From assembly GCF_958298935.1 (NCBI RefSeq), contig NC_084921.1, forward strand, positions 2,986,001 to 3,050,000: a stretch of 64,000 bases of DNA, written 5' to 3'. A program made the position numbers and the translations under genes. Below, one piece after another: positions 32,180 to 43,299 of the stretch. Source of the DNA: Phragmites australis. Lineage: Eukaryota > Streptophyta > Magnoliopsida > Poales > Poaceae. Position 1 is the first letter of the stretch. Each line of letters opens with the position of its first letter. Below the pieces are notes generated by a model. It did not search any database. It saw only the letters and a program-made list of their open reading frames with translations, and had not been told where the DNA came from.

Positions 32180-35100
32180 TCATGTCCCAAAATATTAATC
32201 AAGCATGCATAATCATCATGGAAATTGTTTCTATGAATTTATTTATTAAATTAAGTTTCAAAAGTGTTTCAGAAGTACTTAGGAGATTATCTAGAGCTCT
32301 TTAGGAAAGCCCTAAATACTTTGGAGAAGAAGAATAATAGAAAAGGAAGAAAAAGGAAAAAAGACTGTTTCCATGATCTGACTAGGATTCCCAGTAGTCT
32401 GACCGCCAGGGGCAACCATGTGGCTTGCCACATGAGCTTTCCGCGGGTGCGACCGGGAGCTTCCACAATTTGACCGCCAGAGCTCAGAGGCTCGACTTAA
32501 GTGAGGCGATCACTCTCTCTCTTGCTCTCTCTTTTCTCTTTTCTCTCTCCCTCTCCCTCACCCAAACCTTAGAGGACGATCCCGACGATCAGAGATCGAC
32601 GACTTCCTCGAGCTTCCCGAAGGCCTCCCCGAGTTCTTCCACCTCTTCTCTATCATCAGAGACACTTTTCCCCAAGCTTGACCTTAAGCTTAGCGACCAC
32701 CTTGAGGCTCGATCCACATATTAGAGCTTCCCTGAGGTGAAAAAATCTGATAGGAAGTTCCCCTACACCGAGGTAAACCTTCCCATGCCATTTTTTTGTC
32801 ATTTCCTAGCTCTAGTCGCTCATCATTTTGAATTGAACCCAGAAACCCAAGTTAAATCTAGATCTAGGTCTTATCCATGTGGTTTCACGTGTTTGGACCA
32901 TGCACGTTGTCCGAACAATCATATAAATTATTCCCATAGTCTTGTGGAGTACTTTGGTATCCTTCGTAGTCAAAGGTTTAACTGGAGGCTTCGCCGGTGG
33001 CCTCGCAAAGTGGCGTCGGTAGAGTCTTGCTGTCTGACCGCTGCTTAAGTCGGTCTGACCACCGGTAAGTTAGTTCAAAACCACAGCAAAACCCAATAAT
33101 CAGGAGTCAAACCACCACTAGGGCTGGTCTGACCGCCAGCTATCGGTCTGATCGTCACCGTATTGGCGGTCTGATCACCAAGACCCTAAACTCTCTGCAT
33201 GCCACCGGTCTGACCACTATATCGTCAGTTTGACCGCTAGTAGCTCCAAGCTTTATGCACTTAGTCTGTCGTATCCAAGGTTCAAACCTTTTCTAACCCA
33301 GATTGTTTAGCGTTCCTTTGCAAATGTTTCGAAACATAACGCTTTATTATTGTTCGAGCATGCATCATATGCACACTTTTCCATCGTCCACTTATTATGC
33401 GATGCATTATTGATTCATTTAGAGAGTGTCGTGCTGATGGTCCAAGTGGTTGAAGGCGACACCAGACCACCGAAGTACTGAGTGTTGCGCAGATCGCGTT
33501 AGGCAAGCACCAGAGCAGCAAGGCAAGTATCTAAGCATACTCAACCCACTACTTTGGTATCGATTGTGTCTAATATGATAAATTATGCTTTATGTATGTT
33601 TGCATGATTAGTGTACCAGAGTTAGGTGATATGGGTAGAACCTATGTTGATGCATTACCTTAGTCTTGATGTTTTTGTTGATCCTTATCCTTGTAACATG
33701 GGTATGATAATGTTGATTTCTAACTTCAAATGTTAACTGAAATGCTTAGCAATGCATAGGTCCTCGGTAGAAGTCGAGTGGTGCTTCAACCATTGCTCAT
33801 GAGCTTAGGGCTTACTTATGGTTCACAATGATAATGACATTAGAATGTATGAGTTGTGAGGATGATGTGAGATGTGGGCGGTACTAGGGGTAGATCGAGA
33901 GAGGAACCCGGATGTCATAGACTGCTTGTGTCGTTTAAGCACCAACCGCTGTTGCAGTTGACTCTAGCACTTTCCGTACAAACCACATGTCGATCTAATG
34001 GTAAGATAAGTCGATTATCATACATTGTGCTGACGCTTAACTTGCAGCTCTATGACACGTAAGAGAAAAGAAAAAGAAGAAGCAAGGTGGTAGGGAGCCG
34101 GATGTGTCTGATACACGTTCGTGGTAACCTCGGTACCATATGGGCATATGCAAGTGGGTAATTCTGGGTATGAGAAAGGTTGTGAAAGTGCATCTAGGCT
34201 CCCTAATGAGTTTTGGTGGTTGAATGACAAAATAATTAAATGACTAATAAGTTTGTTGAGCTTAAATAGATTTTTACCTGCAAATGACAGTCAAGCTCAT
34301 GTCATATGAAGTATGCAAAAGTAAAGAAATGACGAGCAAAGATTAAAAAGGGCAAAAGAGATAAGGATGCAAGTGCAATTGTATGGTCCCATTGGTTGTT
34401 TGCTTGTATAATCAAAAGAAATTTGAAAGTACATAAATATTGACCAAGATTGCAACACTAAGAAGAAAGGTGATCAATGGCTTAGTATTTCAAGAGCTTT
34501 GCAAATCAATGAAGATTTAGTTGAGAGTGTGCTTGGTCACAGAATTCATATCTTGATCAAGAAAGAAGATAAGTGATCAAATACTTAGTTGATAAAGAGA
34601 GTTTATATGGAAGCTTGCTTGGTCACAATATCAATATGAAGAAAGATATTGAAATGAAGATTAAGAAGAAAAGAATACATGAGTGCATATTGATGATGAA
34701 GAGATATGTGATCGAGAGCAATGGTAAATCAAAGTGAATTGCAATGATAGGTTGCTTGGTCACATGGATGATATTCTTAATCAAGAAAGAAGAAAGTTGA
34801 TCAATGGTTTAGCAATTCAGGGAAAGTCAACATGGAAGCTTGTTTGATCACAAGATTGATATAAAAGCAAATATTCAAGTAAGTATCATGTTATTGAAGA
34901 AATGGAATTCAATGAATGCATATTGTTGAAGTGAGGCTATGTGTGACTCAAGATGGCAAGATGGTAAAGGGGTGGCAAATGGCTTGGCTATGAACGACAT
35001 ACAAGTGGAGAAGGGTAAGCAAAGGGCTTGACCCTGAGGGACCCATGCGATGGAGAAAGAGCGAGTATTGGTCTAACACCGAGGGACTGATCAAGGCTAT

Positions 35101-37100
35101 AAGCAGTCATATGTTGTCAAGCATCAAATCATTATTGAATCATAAGGTTTAAGGTGGCTTGAGTATGTCAAATTGATTCTTGACCATATGTATTTAAGAA
35201 TCCCATGTCACAAGCTCAAGGAGAGTCCGCAATTTTTATGGAGAGTCTGCAAATTCCAGATCTAACGGCTAGTTTTTTTAAACAATGGCAAGTTGTGTTA
35301 AAGTCCGGAGGGTCCACAAATTTTACGGAGACTCCGCACCTTTCTTACTGTAACAGTTAGTTCTTCTATGTGGGGTATTTATACCCCCTTTCCTTCATTT
35401 GGAGGGGGTGCTGGTGTTCCTCTCGTCCACAACTAAGGCAAAAGCTTGTAGAGCTCTTCCCAACCCTTCTTTGTGAGGTGTGTACGTGATTCGTGAGAAA
35501 TCCTATGAGTTGGGTTGAGATATTGGTGTTTGAGAGCACAAGAGAGAGCAATCCATCCTCGAGCACTTGTGGGCTTCGTCAAGCAATTAGTGAAGTATTT
35601 GTTACTCTTAGAGGTGAAGCATCCTATATGGCTAGATGTCGCCTAGCAAGCTCCCATGCTTGTGGTGAGCCGCATGATAGTTTATGAAGGTTTATCCCGC
35701 CTTCGCAAGGGAAGAGATCAAGTTAGTGGATCGAGAAAAGCAGTTGAAAGAGACCCAGCTCCTCAACGGAGAAGTAGGATCCACAGTGGTGAATTCAAAC
35801 TTCGAGAAACAAATTTTTGTGTCTCCACTTCGGTTTGTTTACTTTTTAGTTCTTGCTTTGATTTGTGCTTTCCACTAGATCTACTTGGTTGTGCATACTT
35901 GTGAGTGCAGGTGCTTTGTGGATCTGCTAGTGGACATCTCTAGACACATATCTCCTTATTTAGTTTGAGCTAGAACTCATTAGACGTAGTTTATATTCGA
36001 GTTGTCTTTGTCTTTGTGAAAGGTCCACAAAACTGCGGAGGCTCCGCAAAAGTGCAAAGAGTTCCCAAAATTTGTGGAGACTACGCTTTTAACTAATCTG
36101 CTATATGTTTGTTTGAATTGCAAGGAAACGCCTATTCACCCTCCCCCTCTATGCAACATCTCGATCCTTTCGGGTTGACACGAGTACCCTCTTTGTGTGG
36201 GTCTGTCTGGTCACACAAGCCGAATGGTTCTTGAGTCATGTGGGTAAAGATGTACCCCATGCAGAGTGTAAGAACAATTTGAATTGCCATGCTCTCGATC
36301 ATGAGCATCTTTCTGTCCATTTGCAGTAGTCGTAGAGTCACGAATGTAGGATAATATGATATGATATGTTAGGATGTGGTTAAGATGATTCTGTTATGGA
36401 TATGTTTATGATAGTTCCAATTACATATAGGTTCATGTTGAGGATTACAGGGTAGAAAGGTGCATGTGATTAAGAATAGATGCTCACATATTTATGTCAA
36501 AACTGCTTTTTGCATATGAACTTTACTTAACCTTATAGCCGATCCTTGCTAATTCATCCAAATGCATAATCCTTATAGTTGAGTTATTTATATGTACCCA
36601 ATATGAATTAAGTCTTGCGAGTACCTTCGTACTCACGATGCTTTTTTTAGGTGTTACTGATGTGGAAGAGGTAGTGTTCGGCTACTTCGCGCCCGTCGAG
36701 GTAGGTGGCAGGGATGAGTAGTGCTAACTACTTGTGTGACGTTATTTTGGGGTGTAACTTAAGGACATATGGCTCCCCTATCTTTGTTGTTAATAGATTT
36801 TGTTTTCTGCTGCGTAGTTTCTCTTTTGGCTCGGAGTGATCTGTTTTATTGTCCTCTTAGCTATCTCTTTTTTTGTAAATTGTTAGAAATTGTTAATACT
36901 TAAAGATTTGTAATATAATTTCTTTATTTGCTATTTATTAAGCTTTGTTGTGATGATATATGTTGAAAAGACATGTGTTCCGATCTTAGGCACAAAACAC
37001 ATGCTGAGACTACCGGAATGGTATTCTGGTTAATCATTGGAGTCGTAATTATAGAAATGATCGACTTAATGATTAATTAGAATATTATTTGGATAGTTTC
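32180..37100 (+). mobile_element. LTR-like block (gypsy type), ends approximate
   Basis: Opens near TCATGTCCCAAAATATTAAT. It carries a CT-rich leader (32507-32565), a phrase array (GGTCTGACCGC type, 32386-33240), and after the nested solo LTR a tail with CTTCGTACTCACGATG, GTGTAACTTAAGGACATATG and GGAATGGTATTCTGGTTAAT. This order resembles large grass gypsy LTRs, but no clean TG...CA pair or target duplication was found. No coding domain is present. It lies between the left TIR and the MULE genes. Confidence 0.45.
34183..36172 (+). mobile_element. Solo LTR, SIRE/Maximus-like copia
   Basis: 1990 bp starting TGAAAGTGCATCTAGGC and ending ATCCTTTCG (the family's CTTTCA with the last base changed), flanked by the perfect 5-bp target duplication GGTTG (34178-34182 and 36173-36177). 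TATTTATA at 35376-35383 fits the LTR promoter. Related to the minus-strand solo LTR at 21398-26180 by its start, its GCCTATTCACCCTCCCCCTC tail and its own array of TCCGGAGGGTCC/GGAGACTCCGCA-type phrases. Confidence 0.92.
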
Positions 37101-37109
37101 TCACAAATT

Positions 37110-37560
37110 AATTCACCATGTAATCTCAAGGGATATGGGCAGCCTTAACACTTAGCCTTGTATCATTGATCTCAAGATGCATAGTGCATAGTTGTTGAAT
37201 ACCTAGATAATCTCAAGATGGCGGTAGAAAGTGGAGATGTAAATTAGAGGAAGAATGCTAATTGTGCCAGTCAATGCTATCAGAGTAAGATGTTTGTCAT
37301 CTTCGAGACGGTGATGGGAAGTTGTAAGAATAAGTACAAGCAAATCCACCATCATCTTCAGCCTCATCAGTGTCCTCCGGACATGGAGGCCTTGGAGGGC
37401 AGGGTTATTGTGGCATGAAATCGTCATCGCCATTGTCTTCTTGATCTATCACGGAGGGAGCACGTCCTATTTCTTTGTTGGTTGCACGCTATCTTGATGT
37501 AGTGTGTGAACATCCTCTTGCAGTGTTGCTTCAACCTTCTACTGTATTGTTGCTGGAACG
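37110..37560. other. No gene seen
   Basis: Sequence between the LTR-like block and the possible SANT-like gene. A short minus frame (37203-37433) is unrecognised. Confidence 0.4.
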
Positions 37561-38100
37561 TCAAGGCATTGGTGGCATAAAATCATCATCCTCGTCGTCC
37601 TCATCTTTTTTTGGTTGAATAGTAGGGTACACCCCTGTAACCTTTAGGTTCGCTGATCTTCGTCGTCTTTTATGCGAACCAAACATCACACCCCCGACGA
37701 AGAGCATATATATCACGAATAAGTTTGGAATGTCTTTGTTGATCAACTTTGCGTCTTTAGGGAACACATAACACAAAAGATGAGCATTCGAATCAATGGA
37801 AAAAAGATAAGTAGGGTGACAAAATAGAAAATAAAGAACCTGAATGTGGGATACATACTGGTTGGGCAATATCACTATCCTTCTTTACCTTCTAGAGAAG
37901 CCTAACACAGAAGGATGTTCGGCTAGTTTGCACACCCTACTATACTTTTGACGCCACTTGTGAAAGAGGGCCCTGAGGTTGTCGGTGTTTACGTGTTGGA
38001 GCGGAGCAGTTAAAACAGAACAGAAGGGTCTTGCATGCAATTTAGATATGACTTGGATTAGGTTGTTCTCCTTGAAGGGATCATCCTTCCCTTCACGCAC
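37561..38100 (-). pseudogene. Possible Myb/SANT-like DNA-binding gene fragment of the large MULE
   Basis: Two minus-strand frames, 38100-37885 and 37875-37561, seem to belong together. The first has LRALFHKWRQKYSRVCKL and ends near a GFSRR motif. The second has DAKLINKDIPNL followed by a KRRRRS basic run and an acidic DEDDEDDD tail. The pattern (an aromatic/basic helix, then a K-x-x-N-K-x-I/L-P turn) recalls the plant Myb/SANT-like transposon-associated family (Pfam Myb_DNA-bind_3 type). The match is weak, there is no clear start, and the function is inferred. It follows the PMD gene on the same strand, inside the same TIRs. Confidence 0.3.
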
Positions 38101-38836
38101 AACCTACAATGAGGCATTAAAAACTATATCAATCGTTGTAGGTGTCCATGAAAAGCATGTATTAGAAGATTCCGTCATAGATTTATTGATCCTTAACTGC
38201 AATATTCTGGCTCTGCACCAAAGCATGAATCCCTAATTATTTAAGAAACATTAAACAAGTGTTAAATATCATAATTAATATATAACAATGCTTAAAATAA
38301 CCAATAAATAAAGTTATGTGTCATAATTTTTGACAAACATTAAATAAAAGTAATTACATTTACAATACAGTGAATAAGATATAATAGAAATGACTACGAC
38401 AATAAAGCGAATAATACATGTGCCATGAATAAGTACAGGTGTACCGAACAACTGCAGTAGCTACTCAATGACGACGACATCACACGCAATCCCCAGGAGT
38501 GTAAGCATTTAGCAGGTGTGTGGCCCTCATCTCAGTGGTCTACGTTGGCCCCTGCCATATGTGTCTTTGCTCATCATCTTCATTGTCCTGCCCTGTGGAA
38601 CCCCCACCGAACATGTATCCAGATCCGCTAACTCAGCCCTGCATGTACCATGATGAAGGATCCTCATATGGAAGTGTAGACGCCTCTAGTGTGTGTTCTG
38701 ATAGAGTCCGGCGTGCCGAAGGCTCACCCTGCTGGTACCATTATGAATCCCCGCGTGCATCGGGATAGTTGTGGGTACTGTTCACCAAGGAGCTTGGTGA
38801 AGCTAATGACCTACATTGCAGCAGCCCAGTCAAATC

Positions 38837-40957
38837 TTACATTCCGCTCCATTCAGGTGTCTGCTGCATGCAGTCAATGACATCATCTTTATGAGTCGAT
38901 GCTGCAGGCGGAGGTACATCATAGTATGAGGAGGCTATCCACTGTGGGGGCTGTGAAGCTAGTGTACACTGCTCGGGCTTAGGAGCCTTCGTACACTCTT
39001 TTGCCTCAGCACCAGAATGGGACACATGATGCTTAGTAGTTGAAGGTGCCTCTCGCGACTGTGTCCGAATTGGTTCCCCATAGACACTGGATGAGCGCCT
39101 GCTGTGGGAGGCAGGAGATGGGTCCATAGCTGGTAGGTTATACCCTCTCCAACGCGGGGCACAACCACCAAGACCACGTATAGCAGACAACAAGCGGGAC
39201 CCTCTTATCCTCATGTAGTCCCTAAGAGGGTTCATATCCCTCCTTGTTGATGACCCGTTTGCTTTCCAACAAACTTGCCCCTCCTACGTATGCATCTTGT
39301 ATGCATCTTCGGTCTATATAAGATGAAGGCTATATCAGTTATACGGATGTTTAACCAATGAAAACCATTAGAAGTACTGCATCACTTACTACAACATGAA
39401 GAAGGCGGGCATGATCCTCGAGAAGGGTCTGGGGGCTGGCTCTACAAGTCTGTTGACTAAGGTGGTACATGTACACGAACAGTACCACGAAAGGTACTCC
39501 TAATACGTGGCGTCGTTGTATTGTCCAGCAGGAATGACGACATCCACCGCAGCTGACTCCATCCACCTCTTTATGTGCTCGGCATTCAAGGATGTTGGGT
39601 CCTGCATGCCTTCTCTCCCCTACGCGCTCCTCTTGTATATGACATAAATAGTTATAATTTCTTAACATATATCACTTAAGGTACTAATACTACATACAAT
39701 AACACACTTACTCGTGCACCCATCCGATGTCACATGGGCGATGGTACTAGCACCACCTATCAGTACCCGAACTGACTCTCTACACACTCAGGATAATATA
39801 CTTTCATATTGTTCATGTACAACAAGAAATATCTGGTCATCCATATGTCTGAGTCACGTAAACAAGAGGATGTGATGAGCCCTCTAGTCGCAATTTTGGT
39901 CACTAGTGCTATACGCCATGGATCCCACTCCACGAGATCAGTGCTGAGGATGTCCAGATCACTAATTTCCCAGGAGTAGCTAGCACAGTCCATCTCAGCC
40001 TAGCATGATTCCATTGATACCCCATTGTAGACCACATGTCATCTGCAACGCCATCGGAGATGGGGACTGGATAGTAGCTCTTGCTCACCCAAGGCCGACA
40101 AACTGAGAGGTGCTCCCAGCTCCATAGTTGTAAGAGATGTATGCAGCATGTAATAGATTCCTTCTTATTTGATCGTTGGGTTGTAGCACACAATCCTATG
40201 TAGGTTGCAGCAAGCATATCAAATCCCTAGCTGTAAGATGTCAGCTCATAAGGATGTGATGCGAGCTGACCTGCTAAACATACAATATGGGGGAGGAAAT
40301 AATCGTATGTCGTGTTCATGATACCTCCCAGTATGATGTATATCTACATCTCATAGTGTTACATAACTGTAGCATCGTTCGCATCTGGTGGGCATTGATT
40401 GAACTGTGGCAACCCATGAATCCAAGACATGGAGAGTCCAACATCCTTCATGTCATATTACACACCAAACCTATAAGATGCAGAGAGTCAATGAAACTTA
40501 AATAGCATTAGAACATTTGAAGTGCATTACATAACAAATAATTAAATGCCCTCAACATAACCCTTTGATTGCTCCTTTGTTGGTCACGAAATTACTAACA
40601 GGGTACCTCTGATCGGCAACCCTGTCAGCATGACCATCTCCCTCAATGTTACGACCATCTCACCAAAAGGAAAGTTGAATGTGTGCATCTTAGGATACCA
40701 CCAGTCGATGAGACCAATGAGCAGTGCTGCCTCAATCAACAGGAGAGGAGTCCTGCCACCGCCCTCATGGGAGCTTCGATCATCATGAGAGCAAAATGTA
40801 GTAGTCTTGTCCATGCGAGTGGCTCTTGGAATTGAGGGTCTAACTCCTTAATCGTGTGGACACTCTGGGCACGCAACGAAAGCAACTGTAAAGGCATCCA
40901 ATATATGTTACCAATAAGTAATAAATTATCATGGCAATTAAAAGTATATATAATCAT
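38837..40957 (-). pseudogene. Plant mobile domain (PMD / aminotransferase-like) gene, broken
   Basis: Minus-strand frames read in order as a PMD protein. An N-terminal part has ELDPQFQEPLAWTRLLHF (after an AG acceptor near 40888). The hallmark HTFNFPFGEMVVTLREM with GLPIRG follows (about 40690-40595). Then come LLQLWSWEHLSVCRP (about 40135-40090) and EWDPWRIALV with CLRDSDIWMTRYFLLY (about 39930-39800). A Pro/Ser-rich C-terminal tail ends near 38837. At least two frame changes separate these pieces. PMD proteins (MAIN/MAIL type in plants) occur both as host silencing-related genes and inside transposons; here the domain lies between MULE TIRs and behind a MULE transposase. Automatic pipelines often call this domain 'serine/threonine phosphatase 7 long form'; no phosphatase motif is present. 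Confidence 0.75.
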
Positions 40958-41229
40958 GGTACCTACTGCCCTGTGAAAATCATCATTCCCCTATAGTTTT
41001 CGTCATACTGCTGCTGAAAAGCTCGGGAAGACCACCATAAACCATGATAATGATTTCAAGCTTCATTGTTCAATAAGAAGTTGTCCGTGATGCCACTACC
41101 TGATGATATATTATGAAAAAGGTAGTACAACTAATAGGTGAATAAAAATTTAGAATACAAACCATGTCTGTGAATAAGTTTATAAAACAAACTCAATTGT
41201 AACAACTCTAATCCAATACAGTACGATAG

Positions 41230-42200
41230 TGGCCTGATAGTTTACTACCTGGTCGAGCAAGTCCTCCTGTTATGGCTAGGTTGTTTGTAATTTTTGCACT
41301 TGCATAGGCCGTCGACAGCATCTATTGTATCCATGTAAACTTAGAGCCTCATGGTTTTAGGCCTTCCAGGACCCATGTGTCGTGCTCGGGGATAAGGTAC
41401 CCACTTAGGCCCCTCAATCGCTTTGTAGCAGCTTATGATGTTGAAGGAACGTATCTTTGGAAGTCATGTGCTTCTTAATGCAATGATCGTTAAGTACAGT
41501 GATACATATTGTGATCCGCCATTGCCGCCCGTATCCCTGCAAGCGGCGAAGACATGACAGCATGTGATATGGTGCAGTTTTGGCTTGCATGTGCACTTCA
41601 CCTCATGAGGCCCAAGTTAACATTGCTACATGGTGTCCCATGCACTATACCCTGAAACATACATGCGGCGGCACATGACCTCGAATTTATTGTTGGCTAG
41701 ATCGTAAATCCTAGTCTGATGAAAGTGTGCCTTGTTCCTTCTTTTGGAAATGATTTTCTCCATGTTAGGTGTGAACCGCATGTTGCACTCCATAACAGCG
41801 TTATCACAGTCTCGAAGGCACACAACGAGAGGTCACATACACTCATTAGGACATTGTTGAATGCCTCAGCTATGTTTGTTGTCATGATGGTGTGCCTAAC
41901 ATGGGATACAATAATTTTAGAATGACTATTTGCATAAGAAAGGGTAAAATACTATCATTAAAATGCTATATGCTAATCTGGCACCATCAGTTTCATGGAT
42001 TAGGGCCCAACGCTCCGTCTGCTTTCCTGCTATCCGCTAACTAAACGTAGCCGTGAATGGCTAATGATAATTTTGGCCCCCACCATTTGTGTCCGCAGAT
42101 GGTCCTCCTATGCTTGCTGCTCTGCCATCATCTTGTGATTGGTCCCATTTAACTTTCTCTATATATAGTTGAACTTCATCTTCTCGTTCTGAGGAAAAAC
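41230..42200 (-). pseudogene. MULE transposase, C-terminal part (split by gypsy insertion)
   Basis: Continues the transposase from 50838. RWALIHETDGARL (about 42025-41990), then MTTNIAEAFNNVL (41885-41847) after an intron-like gap. The SWIM zinc finger reads KCTCKPK...CCHVFAAC (about 41600-41540). A C-terminal knuckle CKCKNYKQPSHNRRTC lies near 41290-41245. These are standard MULE features: the SWIM finger follows the DDE core, and a CCHC-like knuckle ends the protein. Frames change at several points and one stop lies before the knuckle. Confidence 0.85.
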
Positions 42201-42661
42201 TGTAACACCCAGTTTTAAAGGAACAAAACCAAGTACAACACTTGTATGCCAGGATCAAATTTCATACATGTTGTTACATCATCAGTGTATCATCATAGTG
42301 CCATTATTACAATATCGCATAACTTAATATAAAAGGACCCAAGCGTCTAAAAAAACACAGTGAAAAAGCTAAACTCCAACAACATAGGGTCTTCAATCTA
42401 CCACAGGCATCAACCGAGGGATCACCAGCCTAGAAAAGGATCTCCGGGTCGAGCACCTTCTAGCGAATTTTTGCAAACATTTTTTCACACATAAAACCTA
42501 TTGTAACTGCTGCGGCATGAATGCATCAAGCACAAATATGATCTATGGCAAATTAAATTTAGAAATTAATTTCTTTCTATTTGAAAAAAAAAATTACAAC
42601 TTATATTTAATTCTAGCAAAATTTTAAACTATTACGAAAATTTAAAAATTAGGGTGTTACG
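42201..42661 (-). repeat. 3' LTR of the Tekay-like element, internally deleted
   Basis: 461 bp whose two ends match the two ends of the 2915-bp partner LTR. The middle is missing: the junction lies near 42460, where GATCTCCGGGTC text runs directly into TTCTAGCGAATTTTTGC. In the partner these are about 2.45 kb apart (near 48170 and 50650). The last base of the inner end is G instead of A. Confidence 0.9.
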
Positions 42662-42689
42662 AACCTACCCTCTTAGGTTGAATCTTGCC

Positions 42690-42930
42690 ATCGAGATTCA
42701 AAAGGATCGAAGAAGAGTGGGGAAACTCTACCTTTAGATCATCATCTCTTCCCTAGGTGGCTTCCTCTTCTGAGTGATGCTTCTTTGCACATACGGACTC
42801 GCCTGTTCTTGGTAACCCGTTCTGACATCTCAAGGATCCTGATCAGATATTTTGAGTAAGAGAGATCTTCTTGCACATCCAGTTCTTCTACTAGTAGCTG
42901 CTCTTCGGGAACTCTCAATTGCGACACATG
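42690..42930 (-). pseudogene. Chromodomain and integrase C-terminus of the Tekay-like element
   Basis: The minus frame reads SQLRVPEEQLLVEELD and then YLIRILEMSERVTKNRRVRM, the usual start of a chromovirus chromodomain (an IL-x-x-ER-T-x-x-R-x-V core). The following aromatic part continues in another frame, so the domain is broken by a frameshift. Chromodomains direct integration by reading histone marks. Upstream, LSPRFIGLYKILE-type text (about 43035-42990) is the integrase C-terminal GPY/F region. Confidence 0.75.
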
Positions 42931-43299
42931 GAAAACATCATGTACTCCCGAGAGTTGAGGTGGTAACTCAAGCTGTTAAGCTACTTCTCCTCATCTTTCC
43001 AGTATCTTGTATAGACCAATAAACCGAGGTGAAAGCTTTCCCTTGACCTTGAATCTGTATAGACCTCTTATAGGTGACACCTTGAGATACACAGAGTCTC
43101 CAACTGCGAAGGTCAACTCTCGGTGTCGGTGATCCGCATAGCCCTTTTGTCTTGACTGAGCAATTTTTAGATTATCTCTAATCTCTTGTATTTGTTTTTC
43201 TACTTCTCTCAGAACTTCTAGGCTAAAAACTTGGCTTTCCCCGGTCTGGTTCTAGAATAGCGGTGTTCTACACTTTCTTACATATAAGGCTTCAAAAGG

